From Eutypa lata (Eukaryota > Ascomycota > Sordariomycetes > Xylariales > Diatrypaceae), in the NCBI GenBank assembly GCA_022661535.1, contig JAKULF010000005.1:1922001-1986000 (forward strand): a DNA stretch of 64,000 nucleotides, written 5' to 3'. This document shows positions 21,134 to 32,975 of the stretch, one piece after another. Within the stretch, counting starts at the first letter, position 1; the number at the start of each line of letters is the position of its first letter. Below the pieces are notes generated by a model. The model saw nothing but the letters and a program-made list of their open reading frames with translations. It was not told where the DNA came from and did no database searches. Made by a program: the position numbers and the translations under genes.

Positions 21134-23934
21134 GCTGCACACGCGCACACCCACATATGTATGGTTTTCTTAATATAGAACAGCCCAGACAGTTTAGCTG
21201 CGCAGTATTATAGTCCGTGTAACCCACTCGACGTTACGTATGTAAAGGTAGATGCTGCCTCATGTAATGCTGATAGGATGAAATATCCGAACATACTACC
21301 ACTAGAAGTATCTGAGAAATAATTAAAGCGCATGCAGAACAGAAGCTTCTACAGAGAGAACTATCACTAATTAACTATAGTGTATGTACTCGGCAATTCT
21401 ATTACCATTCATAGATTAGATACACATTCTGATACCTACCTAAATGTACTGTAATTACTTGGGGGAGGCCTTCCATAGGCCTTCTATGAAATGTTCTATG
21501 GGACCCGGATCGCTGTGGGATGTTCCTGACTTAGCTTGGGGCACCCCGGTCATAGGCTGTCGCATGACAACGCTGACCTCCTCTAGGGAAATTATGTCAA
21601 TGCTCTCCGTTTCTCGTCTCCGTCCGTGCTCAACCCTACGGCTACGGTTCCCTACGCGGAGATCATCACCGGCTAGCGAGCCGGGGGAAATCAACTAACA
21701 TTCTTGATTGAACAATGGCTGAACGGAAAGAACAAGAGAAGGGAAAAAACAAAGTTTATCCCCGATGATGAGTGAGCTAGAGGGGAGGGAGGGGCCGTCT
21801 AGCACGTCATGCCATGATATGCATACAAGGCATACGAAGAAGTATGGAGCATGTCTGTCTATCTATAGAAGGCAGTCGGAGGGGAGATACGGGTGTTTTC
21901 GTCATACGATCACTCGCAGCATGAAACTTTTCTGTTTAGCTGATTTAAAGCCAAGAAAAGCGTACTAACGAGAGATAACTAATCATCGCGTACGATAGAT
22001 CGCAAGAATGGAGAAAGGCACGTTACTATGTTATGAGCGCTCGTCGCCGGCCGGTGTGAATCGCAAGATCGATCGTCTACTAGTAGGGTGATTAACGATA
22101 ATAGACGGCTGGCTAAGATATTGGTATCGCATACCATTTCATCACACCGAGCCAGCGATTCTGCATATTTCTGCCATAGTATTGTTGTAGTAGTAGCCCT
22201 ACTTTGTGTTTGATGTTTCGCAAAAGCTATGAATGGAACGGCCTGTGATAGGGTAGGGGGTAAGCCGGAAGGAGGCGTCATGTAGATTAGCTAGCTCATG
22301 TGTGGATGGATGGAGGGGGGAACTTGGAGGGGGACGCGACCGCGGAAAAGACTCGAAGACAACCCTCTCTTCCTCCCACTACCACTTCCACTGCTACCAC
22401 TACCACCACTGCTTCCTTGCCCGCATCCCACTGCGCGAAGGATTCCGTAAATAGCGCAAGAGGCCCTTACAGTACATGTCCTACCAATAACATCATCCAG
22501 CTCAAAGCAACCCCATGTTCTCCATTAGGAGGAGACCGAAGAATGCCGTCAACATGCAACTGAGCTTCCTCTTTTTCCTTGTTTCCTCCGTTTTTTTCCA
22601 GAGATGCGGTTCACGTCATTAGCAAGGCAAGGCAGCAAGGAAGTCATGAGCCGGACCCCCGTTAGGGCCTAGGTAGATCGCATTGCCACATGCATAAACT
22701 TCTACCCTTCCCTTTTCCTTAAGAGTGGCTTTTAAGTTACCAGAGACGTGGAACAAATCGTGGAGAAGCCACGCGTAAGACAACCTAAATGGAGAGAAGA
22801 GACACGACACGATTCTCCTAGGGGGATCGATCTTCTCGGTCCCAAGCTTTTCTGTCCCAAACTTCCCGTTCCTCGCTCCTTCGGCACTACGGACTCGGCT
22901 CCAGTCACAGAGTCATAAACGGACATCACTTATAGGTGCACAAGACATATGTAAGCAAGCATATATATACTAGATGTTCATTAAAAAGCCTATAGTATTC
23001 GCTTTGTATAACCAAATGAGGATACGTGGAACGGTAAGATCTGCTCACGTTAGTGTTTGTAACCTGTCATCCATATATATTGTCCCCAAAAGTAGAATGG
23101 GATAATCAGCCCGTAACTTCGGAAACTCCAATGTCCTCATATGATAAGACTAGGGGTATTCCTGTATCCCTCCCCTCCCCTCCATGCTGGTGAAAATGTG
23201 TTTCATAAGGTCGGCGACGGCCCGTCGCCACTGACAGCAAACCTACACGGCGTCAGCAGTACACTATCTTCCTGCCAGCCCTATCTTCATGTACGTAAGC
23301 CTTAGCATCGTGGGGGTTCTATCGAATTGGTTGGGGTTTAGACGTGACGTGTACCGAAAAAGAAAAGAAAAATACAAATAGCAAAGTGAAAGGAAGGAGA
23401 TGGTAGAACGCACATTAGACACAGATACTATATTACGTGACAAGCTTAAGAGACACCCTCGCACACCTAAACCATACATGTACTGAATATAGGGGGGTAT
23501 ATCATGTCAAGTTTGGATCCTTCGGAGCATCAATTATATCCATCTGGATGAAGGTAGCCTAAGTCTCGGGTAAAGAGCATGTGCCACCCTCGCAACAAAA
23601 AGTTACTACTTTAAGACAGTAAGACGCAAAAAGGACGTTAAGGACGTAAGTGCTGACAGGCAGACAGCTTGAGACTTCAGGCACCGCGATAGGAGCCACA
23701 CTTAATCACTACACCAGGACGGCTTTACTGCAGTAATCAGCTTATTCGTGTTAAGTCAATAGCTCACTCGCCCCTCTTCCCCCACCGTTGCTGCTATTTT
23801 TATGTAGCATTTACTATAGCAGGCAGACACACAGACACACACACACAGCACACACTCTCTCTGCTCTACCCCTCCCTTCCTCCCCCTTCTCCAAATCCTA
23901 CACGGGACTCTCCGCACCACTCATTCACTGCCAT

Positions 23935-24735
23935 TCAGTCCTTGTTGATCCTCTTCCAGACCTCGCTCTCAGCCTCCGCGAGCTTCTGCCCTGTCGCCTG
24001 GGCCCACTTCTTCGCCGTATCCCAGACCCCTTCTTCGTCCCCAGAAGACTGCTGGTGGTGCTGCTGTCGTCCCTGCTCGCTATCAGCAGCAAAGGCCGCC
24101 GGGGAGTAAGTGCTACCCTGGGGGGCCGACGACGTCTGATACCTGTCAAGCCCAGAGTTGGCAGCACTGGCGCTCTGCTGATACCCCGGAGGATGCTGCA
24201 GGTTTCGGCCCCCACCACTACCACCACCACCACCATATCCCCCCGCAGGGGTAGCGGGCGAGGGTCCCGCTGCAGTCAGCGTTCCGTACTGTTGCGCTGG
24301 ATAGGCTGCAGTCGGTGCCGGGATGGACATCTGCGGGGGGTACGGCGTCGTTCCAGCTGGCGGTTGGTACTTCTCCCCTACCTTTGGAGGCGGTGGGATG
24401 GCGCTTCTAGCTGCTGCACCAGGAGCAATAGGCACGGCCCCGGGCTGGGGAGGCGGAGGGCCCTCGCTACTCACTGCCGAGGTAGGTGTTGGTTGCGGTT
24501 GCGGCGTGTAGTAAGCCTGAGCCTGAGCCGCGGCTGTGGCGGTAGGAAGTGACGGAGCTGCGCCGGGCTGAGCCGGTGGATATGATGATCCTGGTGAAGA
24601 AGTAGCCGATGCCGTTGTTGTAGCTGGTGGTGGTGCAGCAGCACCACTTTGATGGGTATCAGGAGAATCCGTTTTGGGGGTCACCCCAGATGGTTTTGCC
24701 GCGATGGGGCTGTTGGTGAAGACTGTGACCGGCAT
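23935..24735 (-). CDS. Proline/alanine-rich conserved fungal protein of unknown function
   Basis: Single exon, 266 residues, no signal peptide or membrane segment. Residues 1-220 are low-complexity, rich in Pro, Ala, Thr, Ser, Gln and Gly, including a GGYGGGGGSGGG run. The C-terminus changes sharply to an ordered-looking amphipathic helix, DEEGVWDTAKKWAQATGQKL followed by AEAESEVWKRINKD, which looks conserved and is probably the functional part. I do not recognise a named family. ATG at 24735 begins MPVTVFTNSPI; no upstream in-frame exon is evident. The low-complexity coding composition resembles adaptor or scaffold proteins, but that is speculation. Confidence 0.7.
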   Translation of the reverse strand: MPVTVFTNSPIAAKPSGVTPKTDSPDTHQSGAAAPPPATTTASATSSPGSSYPPAQPGAAPSLPTATAAAQAQAYYTPQPQPTPTSAVSSEGPPPPQPGAVPIAPGAAARSAIPPPPKVGEKYQPPAGTTPYPPQMSIPAPTAAYPAQQYGTLTAAGPSPATPAGGYGGGGGSGGGRNLQHPPGYQQSASAANSGLDRYQTSSAPQGSTYSPAAFAADSEQGRQQHHQQSSGDEEGVWDTAKKWAQATGQKLAEAESEVWKRINKD

Positions 24736-25897
24736 AGTGTCTGGAATCGATGAGAACTGTTATATTAAATATCTAATCAAAGCCTCGATAATTCTTAGAT
24801 GTAGGTTCAGAATAACCGCTAAGAGAAAAACGACTTTGTAAAAAAGGACGATTGATGTTTTATTATTGACAAATTGTGGCGCCTGTACAATTGTCGTAGT
24901 TGTGAGTGTCGTGGCTTGATGCCTAGAGTAGGTAGAGAGTATGGTCTACAGATCGACGTCATAGGCCGTCAGGTGACTTTTGAACCCCCAAGCTTATATA
25001 TTAACTTGCATCGCTACCCTTCAAGCGAGAAACTTAAGCGAGTGAAGATAGATTGAAGTCATAAATAAGGTTATGATTGATTGCCTGCCTTGGTCTTAGC
25101 CCTCTTTGTGTGTGACGGTCCATTCCGAAACAAAAGAACATCTTGCTCGGAATGACTTATAAGCAAACATTCAATTGATTGGACGGATAACTATGATGAT
25201 TAACTCAAGAGAATATTAGCTCGGAAGTGTAGCTCTAGATTTGAACAATCAGATCTATGTAAATTTGGTAAGCACTGTGAACCCATTTTGGATAAGCATA
25301 TTGTAGCTAATATAAAAATATCATTCTACGAGCCAACCTAGCAAACTGGAATAAAAGAAATATTATGTAAATAGGCTAGTAAATGGAGTCTCGTCTCTGC
25401 TTCTTCAACTTCTTATGTCGCATTGTAATTCCCTATGTAGCGACGATAAGGGCGATAAGACTGATCGTAGTTCTAAGCCCCACCAAGCTAAAGCAAATAT
25501 AGTTTAGCGTTCTGGTTAGTTATCCATCAATTGCGAATGCCGTTGATTTGGGGCTGCATGGACGATGGGAGAGCTGCAACTGCAAGGAGGAAGGAGCCTC
25601 AAATCAATCAAATCAAAAAATCTCATGCCACAAAAACAAAACCAACTTGACTCAAGTACCTCATGCATGTACTATTAGATCAAGCGCTGATTCTCCTCAA
25701 TTTTCCATTCTTTACCTTCAATCTACATACCTCTAGTCACTAATCTTTTTAACTTCTCAAGTCTAACAAACATGTGACACGTCCCTAATTTTTACTTAAC
25801 TGATGTTATAACGACACATCCACATCCATATCACATTTTCCTTGATATAATTCCATTATTTCACCGTCGTATATGACCTAAGCTTGAGCGCACAACA
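24736..25897. promoter_or_regulatory. Divergent promoter region, proline-rich protein / Arp8
   Basis: 1.16 kb between two start codons pointing apart. AT-rich with no recognisable open frame. It must hold both promoters. No distinct element identified. Confidence 0.4.
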
Positions 25898-28354
25898 ATG
25901 GTTGGCAAAGTCAGCGAGCGCGTCCTCCTTCGGGAAGGTTTGTACTTCATGTTTTCCTTAGTGTTCGCGAATGATGCTAATGTATCCGACTTGCGATAAG
26001 GACTTGAGCGGACAGACAATGGCATGAAACTGACGAGCTGGCCCGATGTCTCCCCGATTAACCAGAAGAACTATTATACGTATGTTGAATATAGACCGCC
26101 CGTCCTCCATTTCTAATTTCGATGATGGTGATGGCGGGACTGATGGGAATGGTGGCATTGATGTTGGTTGCTCGGTTGATGATAAGGCTGACGTCGCGAC
26201 TCTCCCAGGGATTACATGAAGCGCGATGACCAAGTACTAGCACTCCGACTACAGGCCGAAGCCAACAGAGATCGACTCGTCCAGAGCGCAAAAGACCGCG
26301 ACCGAGCGCTTGCACGCAATGGTCACGCCGAAGTACCCTTGCCTCTTACCGATTCCCAAGCTGAAGATGCAGCCTCAACCGCCATAGACGGGATGGATCC
26401 CTCCAAAATCATCGTCATACATCCGGGCAGCCAAAATCTGAGGATAGGCTTTGCAAGCGATGCGTTGCCGAAGACTATACCCATGGTCCTTGCGGCGAAG
26501 TTCCCCCAGACCGAGTCGGAAATGTACGAAGCCTTGCCACGGCGGCAATTCGAGGCTAAGACGACCGACCAGCAATATGGCGAAGAGTGGTCGAAGAAAT
26601 ATCAGAAGATGAGCAACGACCTGAAGGTCGACATGCGCGCCAACAAGCGCAAAGTCTTGCCGAACTCGAAGGAGTTGGTGGTTAACTACAACAGACGAAC
26701 AGAGCCCGAAGAGATCCCAATACACAATGACCCTCTACAGATCGACTGGACCGAACTTGAGAGTTTAGAAGACCCAAACTCTGCAGCGTCATGTTTCATC
26801 GGTCAAGCCGGGCTCCGCGTCCCCGATGATTCGAACCCGAAATTCAAGCTTTGGTGGCCAATGAGGAATGGGTGGATGAACGAAGACGAGTATTTGACCG
26901 CCGAGCATCTCTGGGACGACTTCGAAACCCTACTAGACAAAGCCATCAGACAGGAGCTGGGTCTGACTAGGAATAGCACCTGGAAGAATTACAGTTGTGT
27001 CTTCGTTATCCCCGACCTCTACGATAAGAAATATGTTGAGCAAATCCTCAAATCTTGCATGACCTGGTTCGAGTTCAGCAGAATATGCTTCATACAGGAG
27101 AGCATGGCGGCAACTTTCGGTGCTGGCTATACACAGGCTTGCGTCGTCGACGTTGGTGCGCAGAAGACATCGATCGCATGCGTGGAGGACGGTTTGGTGA
27201 TGGAGGACTCGCGGATCAACTTGAAATTTGGTGGTTGGGATGTGACAGAGACGTTTATTAAGATGATGCTATACGACAATTTCCCCTACCAGGAAATTAA
27301 CCTCCAACGGCGATACGATTTCCTATTGGCCGAGGAGCTCAAGATGAAACACTGCACGCTGTCACAAGCCGATATCTCGGTCCAGCTATACCAGTTCCAC
27401 TTGCGAGCGCCTAACCAGCCGACCTACAAGTACCAATTCAAGACATACGACGAGGTCATCCTAGCACCCATGGGATTCTACGACCCCGCTATCTTCGACA
27501 GTTCAGCCAAGCTACGAGGCCGCCGCAAGCTGCTCGACCGTTCTTACAACGCCTATGACGTCGATATGCCCGACGATCCGGCCTCAGCCGCCCAGGTTGC
27601 TATTCTAGCCCTTATTAAGCCGTCGGTAGACTCTAACGTTACCACCACCAACGGCTTCCATCCCTCCGACCCCAACCTCGCCACTCCTATGAAGGAGAAA
27701 TCCCAGCCGTTCAACTTCCTCTCGCGAGGCGACCTCAACGGCACGCCCGCCGGCTCCGCCGCCGCATCGCCCGCCCCCGAGGGCGCCTCGACGCCTATCC
27801 CGCCGCCCACCTTCCACTTCTCCGGGGCCGGGGCCAACGGCACGACCGGTAGTCCGGCACCGACACCACAAGCCCAACGCAACGGCATCTCACCAGCCCC
27901 CACGCCCTCGTCACAACCATCGCAGCAGCCGCCACCGGCGGGGATCTTCGTGGACTCGGCGGCGCGGACGGCGCGGTCCCTGGCGGCGGAGCGGGACTCG
28001 GTGCTGCCGGCGGCGCCGCTCGACATCGCGATCCTGACGTCGATCCAGAACGCGGCGCGCGGCGACGACAAGAAGCTGCGCGACTACCTGGGCAGCATCA
28101 TGGTGGTGGGGGGCGCGAGCAAGACGCCCAACTTCGCGGCCACGCTCGAGGACCACCTGCGCGTGCAGCGCCCCGACCTCTCGGACCGCATCCTCGTCAG
28201 CCGCAGCGCCCGCGACATGGACGAGCAGGTCGTCGTCTGGAAGGGCGCCAGCGTCTTCGCGAAGCTGCCCGTCAACGACTCGTGGATCTCGCCGTTCGAG
28301 TTCGAGAGGCTGGGCACGAGGGCGCTGCACCATAAGGTCTTGTGGGCTTGGTAG
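25898..28354 (+). CDS. ARP8: Actin-related protein 8, INO80 chromatin-remodelling subunit
   Basis: Nuclear actin-related protein that, with Arp4 and actin, forms the nucleosome/linker-DNA sensing module of INO80. Three exons, 25898-25937, 26001-26079 and 26209-28354, give 754 residues. The first introns are 63 and 129 nt, both GT-AG and frame-keeping. The N-terminus runs MVGKVSERVLLREG, then LTSWPDVSPINQKNYYT and DYMKRDDQVLALR, as in fungal Arp8. The actin-fold phosphate loop region is VIHPGSQNLRIGFASD; a second nucleotide-site block is CVVDVGAQKTSIACVEDG and the third is IMVVGGASKTPNFAATLEDHL. Between about residues 510 and 610 there is a Pro/Ala/Ser/Thr-rich, GC-rich insertion, a disordered insert typical of Arp8 but variable in length. 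The last residues (RALHHKVLWAW) match the usual Arp8 ending, so the gene is complete. Confidence 0.95.
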
Positions 28355-30454
28355 GTATGTGGGTAGGTGGGTAGATAGATAGGCACCTCCGTTGGAAACG
28401 AGTGAGTGAGTGAGTGGTTGCCTACTTGCATGACCACCACCGTATGTAGTGGCCTGAACTGGTAGGCAAAAAGACAGAATGGGGAAAAGAGGCTGAGGCA
28501 ATGGTCAACGGATACCTAACAACCTACTTAACTAAACTATCTACGTACGTATGTACCCAGGCTTCATCACATGAGAAACATGGTCGGGGAGAAGGATAGA
28601 CTCTGTTGTATGTACGTTTTCAGATGGCAAAGAAAAAGCTGGTTAAGTATCAGCATCTAGGATGGGTGGACAACTTTCATAAGCAAGTAGCAGCAAGCAA
28701 TGCGCTTCTACTCATGCTCTAAAGGTTCACCCGGCTTCATTAATCGCAGGAGGATAAAAGGTTGACTGATGTCTATGTTCCTGGCGTTTGAGTTGGTAAT
28801 TAATTGACGAAACTATTTTAAGGATTTGAAAATGCTTCATCAGTCTCTTTTCTATCCGATCAAATGGTGTGATGTGCTACTGTTTGAGCAACAATCTAAC
28901 TACCTTATGTACCAAGATAATCGGGTGATTCTTAACAGGTAGTACGAACTTGTTTTAATCGAGTAGGATGAACATTAGTCTCCATCACACCTGGATACGT
29001 AACTGTGAACTTTCCATGTTGGCATAACACTGTAGAGCGTATATGGGTATTACCAAGTCCATGTTGTTACCTTATAATACCTACATACCTAAGTAGGTAG
29101 TTTACGTGCATGCTCTGGTTGAAGTAGATGAATTCAGTCTTGCGCTTACCTAATGCAGAGTTACCGAAAGAGCGGATGACTTAGACTAAGCTGTGGTTGA
29201 TTATGTGGATCACTTCAAGATTTGTATAACTACAGTCAATTTATGTAGTTGTTCGTCCTTTAACTACTACTTACCTATGTACTTACGTAGAATACTTCGT
29301 ACTATCAAAATGCTCATCACAGCTCAACTCAAATACAACATCTGATGATGGATCCTTTATGTGATAAGATAAGAGAAGAAGAGACTTAGTTGAGGTTGCT
29401 GACTGCTTGGCCTATTACAACATCGGTTAGTCAGATGGCAACATCGGGACCCGACAGCCGGGGGGTTTACTTACGTAGGTAGGTACCTACTTACCTACCT
29501 CTATTCCTCGGCCGCTAGTTAGCCGGGCCCAAGACTTAGACTTACAGTTAAGAAGATCTATTTTAAAATACTCGAGTCGTATTCGTAGTTAAAACTTATC
29601 TTGACTACTTTGTTCCTTCTGTAACTAACGACTTATTCGCCGACTTGGCTATAGATTGAATGGTTATATCACATCACAGCTGATCCTTCAAACCTGTCTA
29701 TGCGCGCACCGTGTTAGTTACCTAAGTAGGTAATAATGAGCGATCGTGAGTTGCTATGTATGTAGTTGGGTGTAATTAGCTAGGTATCACTAGTTAATCA
29801 GCTCAACGCCTTACCAGGACGACCCGCCGAGAACCGCCGTCACTCACAACTTCTCCGTCTAGTTTAGGTAAACGGGTTTTGATGGATCAATGGATTTTAG
29901 CTGGACTCTTTAAGGCCACTTGGCTAGCTGTCTGAGATCTAGTGCTGCATAGTCATTAGTTGATCATTGGACATTCTTGCGCTCGCATTTATGCGACAAG
30001 TAAACTAAGAACTCGCTTGCTCGTAGAGCAAGGCAAGGGGGACGGGTGTAGTAGGGTGGTGGATGGATAGCTAGATATGTAGTGGATGGATTGATGTCTC
30101 AGTTAGCCACTTTCTGACTGTTCTCGTTCCTTGACCGCCGTTGCGCCTTGCTTATCTTATAAGAAGAGGGAGATCGGAAACGTGACCGTCTTCCCAAGAC
30201 TTATCTATATCTATTTACTACATACTTGGCCATCTAGCGATCTCTATCCAACTTGCTCGATCACTTACCATTCACCTGGAAAAACACTTGACGTAATTAA
30301 GAAGAACGCCGGAAATCCACCTTGCCGGATTGCGGCAGCATTGTTATTATTGTTATCATTACGCCTTAGTATCACCGCAACTTGTAATTGAGGAAAGAAA
30401 CCTCCTCCTCTAGTCAGCCAGCCACTTAGCTGAGCAGTTTTACTTAATTTAGCC
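28355..30454. other. Intergenic, rich in TACCTA/TAGGTA motifs
   Basis: 2.1 kb with no gene seen. It has the perfect palindrome GTAGGTACCTAC at 29480-29491 and two copies of TACCTAAGTAGGTA (29086-29099 and 29719-29732), plus several partial copies. The right end is the promoter of the sulfotransferase-fold gene. Confidence 0.5.
29480..29491. repeat. Perfect palindrome GTAGGTACCTAC
   Basis: Twelve-base perfect palindrome embedded in further TAGG/CCTA repeats; contains the TAGGTACCTA core also found at 13122, 32570, 59983 and 60541. Confidence 0.85.
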
Positions 30455-31701
30455 ATGGGCGGAGTCGAATCGGTCCCAACGGACCCATCGCGGCGCATCC
30501 AGGTGATCGGGGCCGGGTACTCCCGCACCGGCACCGGTAAGTGACTGTAAAGGGGTCCCGAGCAACTCCCACGCCTTGCTAGAAGGGAAAGGCGGACAGA
30601 AGAAGAAAAAATACAAAGGAGAACGTGTGAATGAAGGAATTACTAACTCGAGATATGATATTGCCAGTGTCCATGCAGATGGCACTGACAAAACTCCTCA
30701 ACGGGCCCGTGATCCACGGAGGCACACAGGTCCTTGAGGGATCGGATGGTGGGTTTTTCCCCTCCTTCTTTTCTTTTCTTTTCTTTCCACTTTCCCCTGT
30801 ATTCTCTCTCCCTCTCTCACATGAATACATGAAAATTGACTCCTTTTCACTCACTCACTTACACAACAAAAAAAAAAAAACAGCCTACTGCAAAACCTGG
30901 ATCCGCGCCTACGAGGCGAAGCGCCGCGGCGACAAAGAGCAGACGCTGAAGTATGTCCGCGAGGCGACGCGGGGGTTCGTGGGGACGGCCGACCTGCCGA
31001 CTATCGACTTCGTCCCCGAGATGGTGGAGTTGTACCCGGAGGCTAAGGTTGTCTGTGAGTGTCTCAATATCCTAAGTCAAGTAGTTAGGGCTCCTCTCTC
31101 CACCTATCCATCTAGAGCACCGCGGGGGCGCCTTTTCCCCCTTTACCAAGCAATTACTTTGAGGGGACTCTCTTCTCTTGCTCAACTGCTTCTCTAGGTG
31201 GTGTTTTTGTCGGAGAGATAAAGTGACATACAACGAATAGACTTCGGCTAACCGAACGTGATGGCAGTGGTCGGGAGAGACCCCGAGAGATGGGCCAAGA
31301 GCGTAGCGGGTATCGGCAAGAACGCCTCGCTCTGGTGGCTGTCCTACGTGATGTGGCCTGTCCCCGGGTGGCGGTGGTTCCCGTCATTCATCGAGCAATT
31401 CATCATATCCAGCAGGCAGCTCCAGGCCGAGGGAGATAAAGAGGGAGGCCCTAATCCTCGTATGTTTTTTACAAATTTCAAATATAACCCCTTTTCTCTT
31501 TCCATCCTACATACATACATAAATACCTACTGCCTTCCAAGTCCACGCTTCCTTCCTTCCTTCCTTCCTTCCCCTACCTCCCATTTCGTTTTTTTTTTCT
31601 CTCTCCCTCTCTCTAACCCACCCACCCAGGCCTCCTAGCGAACTACAACAACTGGATCCGATCCGTGGTGCCGGAGGACAAGCTCCTGGAGATGGAGCTC
31701 G

Positions 31702-31734
<33 letters not shown>

Positions 31735-31895
31735 ACCTCCCGGTGCCGGACGAGCCGTTCCCCCGCGCCAACGACTCGGACGCGGCGGAACAGTACGCCA
31801 AGAACGTCTTCAAGACGCTGGCCCGGATCTGGCTGGGGATATTCGCCGTCTTCGGCGCCGGGGCGTACGCCGCGCTCCAAGTCTGGCGGGGATAG
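30455..31895 (+). CDS. Sulfotransferase-fold P-loop protein (Sulfotransfer_4 type)
   Basis: Five exons: 30455-30536, 30668-30748, 30884-31054, 31268-31459, 31630-31895; 263 residues. Introns are 131, 135, 213 and 170 nt, all phase 1 and GT-AG. The family (PF17784) has a sulfotransferase-like fold; members are often mislabelled as NAD-dependent epimerases, and activity is largely untested. Visible: the N-terminal 5'-phosphosulfate-binding-like loop VIGAGYSRTGTVSMQMAL (first intron inside it), IHGG, LYPEAKVVLVGRDPERWAKS (the 3'-phosphate-binding region), LLEMELGQGWEPLCAFLDLP, and a C-terminal hydrophobic segment (IWLGIFAVFGAGAYAAL) that may anchor it to a membrane. The second intron ends with A13 just before CAG, an unusual acceptor. 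The coding exons are GC-rich. Confidence 0.9.
31548..31571. repeat. (CTTC)6 microsatellite in intron 4
   Basis: Six CTTC units in the last intron (31460-31629) of the sulfotransferase-fold gene; part of a long pyrimidine-rich tract before the acceptor. Confidence 0.85.
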
Positions 31896-32975
31896 ATGAG
31901 AGATGTTTTTGTGATAGATAATAAGACTTACTTTCACTTGCCGCGTTGGGCTGAGAGAGAGAGAGGGAGCGACTAGGTATTTTTGGAATGGAAAAACATT
32001 ATGTGAGTAGTTAGTACATGTAATATATATATTGATCACCTGCATAGGTATTGCTAGATGTTTTATATAAGATTCATTTTTTATTGAGGTGTATCTAGAA
32101 GCTTAGAGGCTTAGAGCTGGAGAGCTCTTGCATCACCATGTTGTCGATGGCTTGTGTAAACTTAGGCAATACACCACACTCTTCACCAACCACCAAAGTC
32201 TGCTACTTATCATCAGTCACACAAGGCGCTTAGATGGAGATTTTTGATAGAATGTTCAATTACTACATCGCATGCAGCTCTAGACTTAAGACTCGTTAAA
32301 TTCGTCACCGCGAGCAGTCTTGTAACTCATCAGGTAATAATGAGCTAACGTTAGATACTTCAACCTTCCACAGCAGCCCCATCTATTTCCCCAAATGATA
32401 TGAGCTTACAGAATCACAGTTCATGTAGTGTTATCTATGGCATACTAATACCCGCGAGGGTCCTGACGGCATGAAGCTGGCTGTAGCTTACCCGCAATGC
32501 CACATCGCTTGCCTGTTCTGTGTCCTGGGTTTAGGTTTGATTCTTGACGAGTCCGGCGAGCTTATTATCTAGGTACCTACATATCACATATCAGAGCCAA
32601 AGAGCGTTATTTATAGTACTGCAATTAGTTAGCTACAGGTAGGTATCTACGGCTAAGCAGCCACCAGATATGTGCAGCCAATCGGGATGCTATCGTACAC
32701 CGCATCATCTTTTTCTCCCGTAGAGCCATTCCCATCCGTTTTCCTTATTATCCCTCTCTCAAGTACGTTCCCCATAATGTAGAGAAATCTCTACCACGCC
32801 GCAATGCCCTTGGGTATCTCAACAGTATACGTGAAAAATGAAAAACCGGAACGCCAACCAATGCAAATTCCAGTGAGAGAGCTTGCAACCATGCAGCATA
32901 CAACCATAGATGTCGAAGAAGCAGACCCATCATCCGTTCAAAGGTTAGAAGGATCGTTCGCATGAAAGGTGAAGT
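31896..32975. other. Intergenic between convergent genes
   Basis: 1.1 kb between two converging stop codons, AT-rich; holds one perfect TAGGTACCTA palindrome (32570-32579). No gene seen. Confidence 0.5.

Larger units (their letters stand above)
16896..23934. promoter_or_regulatory. 7-kb apparently non-coding upstream region of the Rua1-type gene
   Basis: No protein I recognise in six frames, and no RNA gene. From about 17.2 to 20.5 kb the minus strand is pyrimidine-rich and carries a series of short open frames, none family-like. That composition is common in long 5' leaders and promoters of fungal regulators, so a long leader or enhancer-like region for the gene at 14813-16895 is the simplest reading. 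Short tandem repeats occur at 17931-17954, 21114-21133 and 23820-23850. The right end near 23.9 kb is the 3' side of the proline-rich gene. Confidence 0.4.

Noticed and set aside
27911..28501. Long minus-strand frame opposite the 3' end of Arp8
   Set aside because: Arg-rich shadow translation of GC-rich Arp8 coding sequence.
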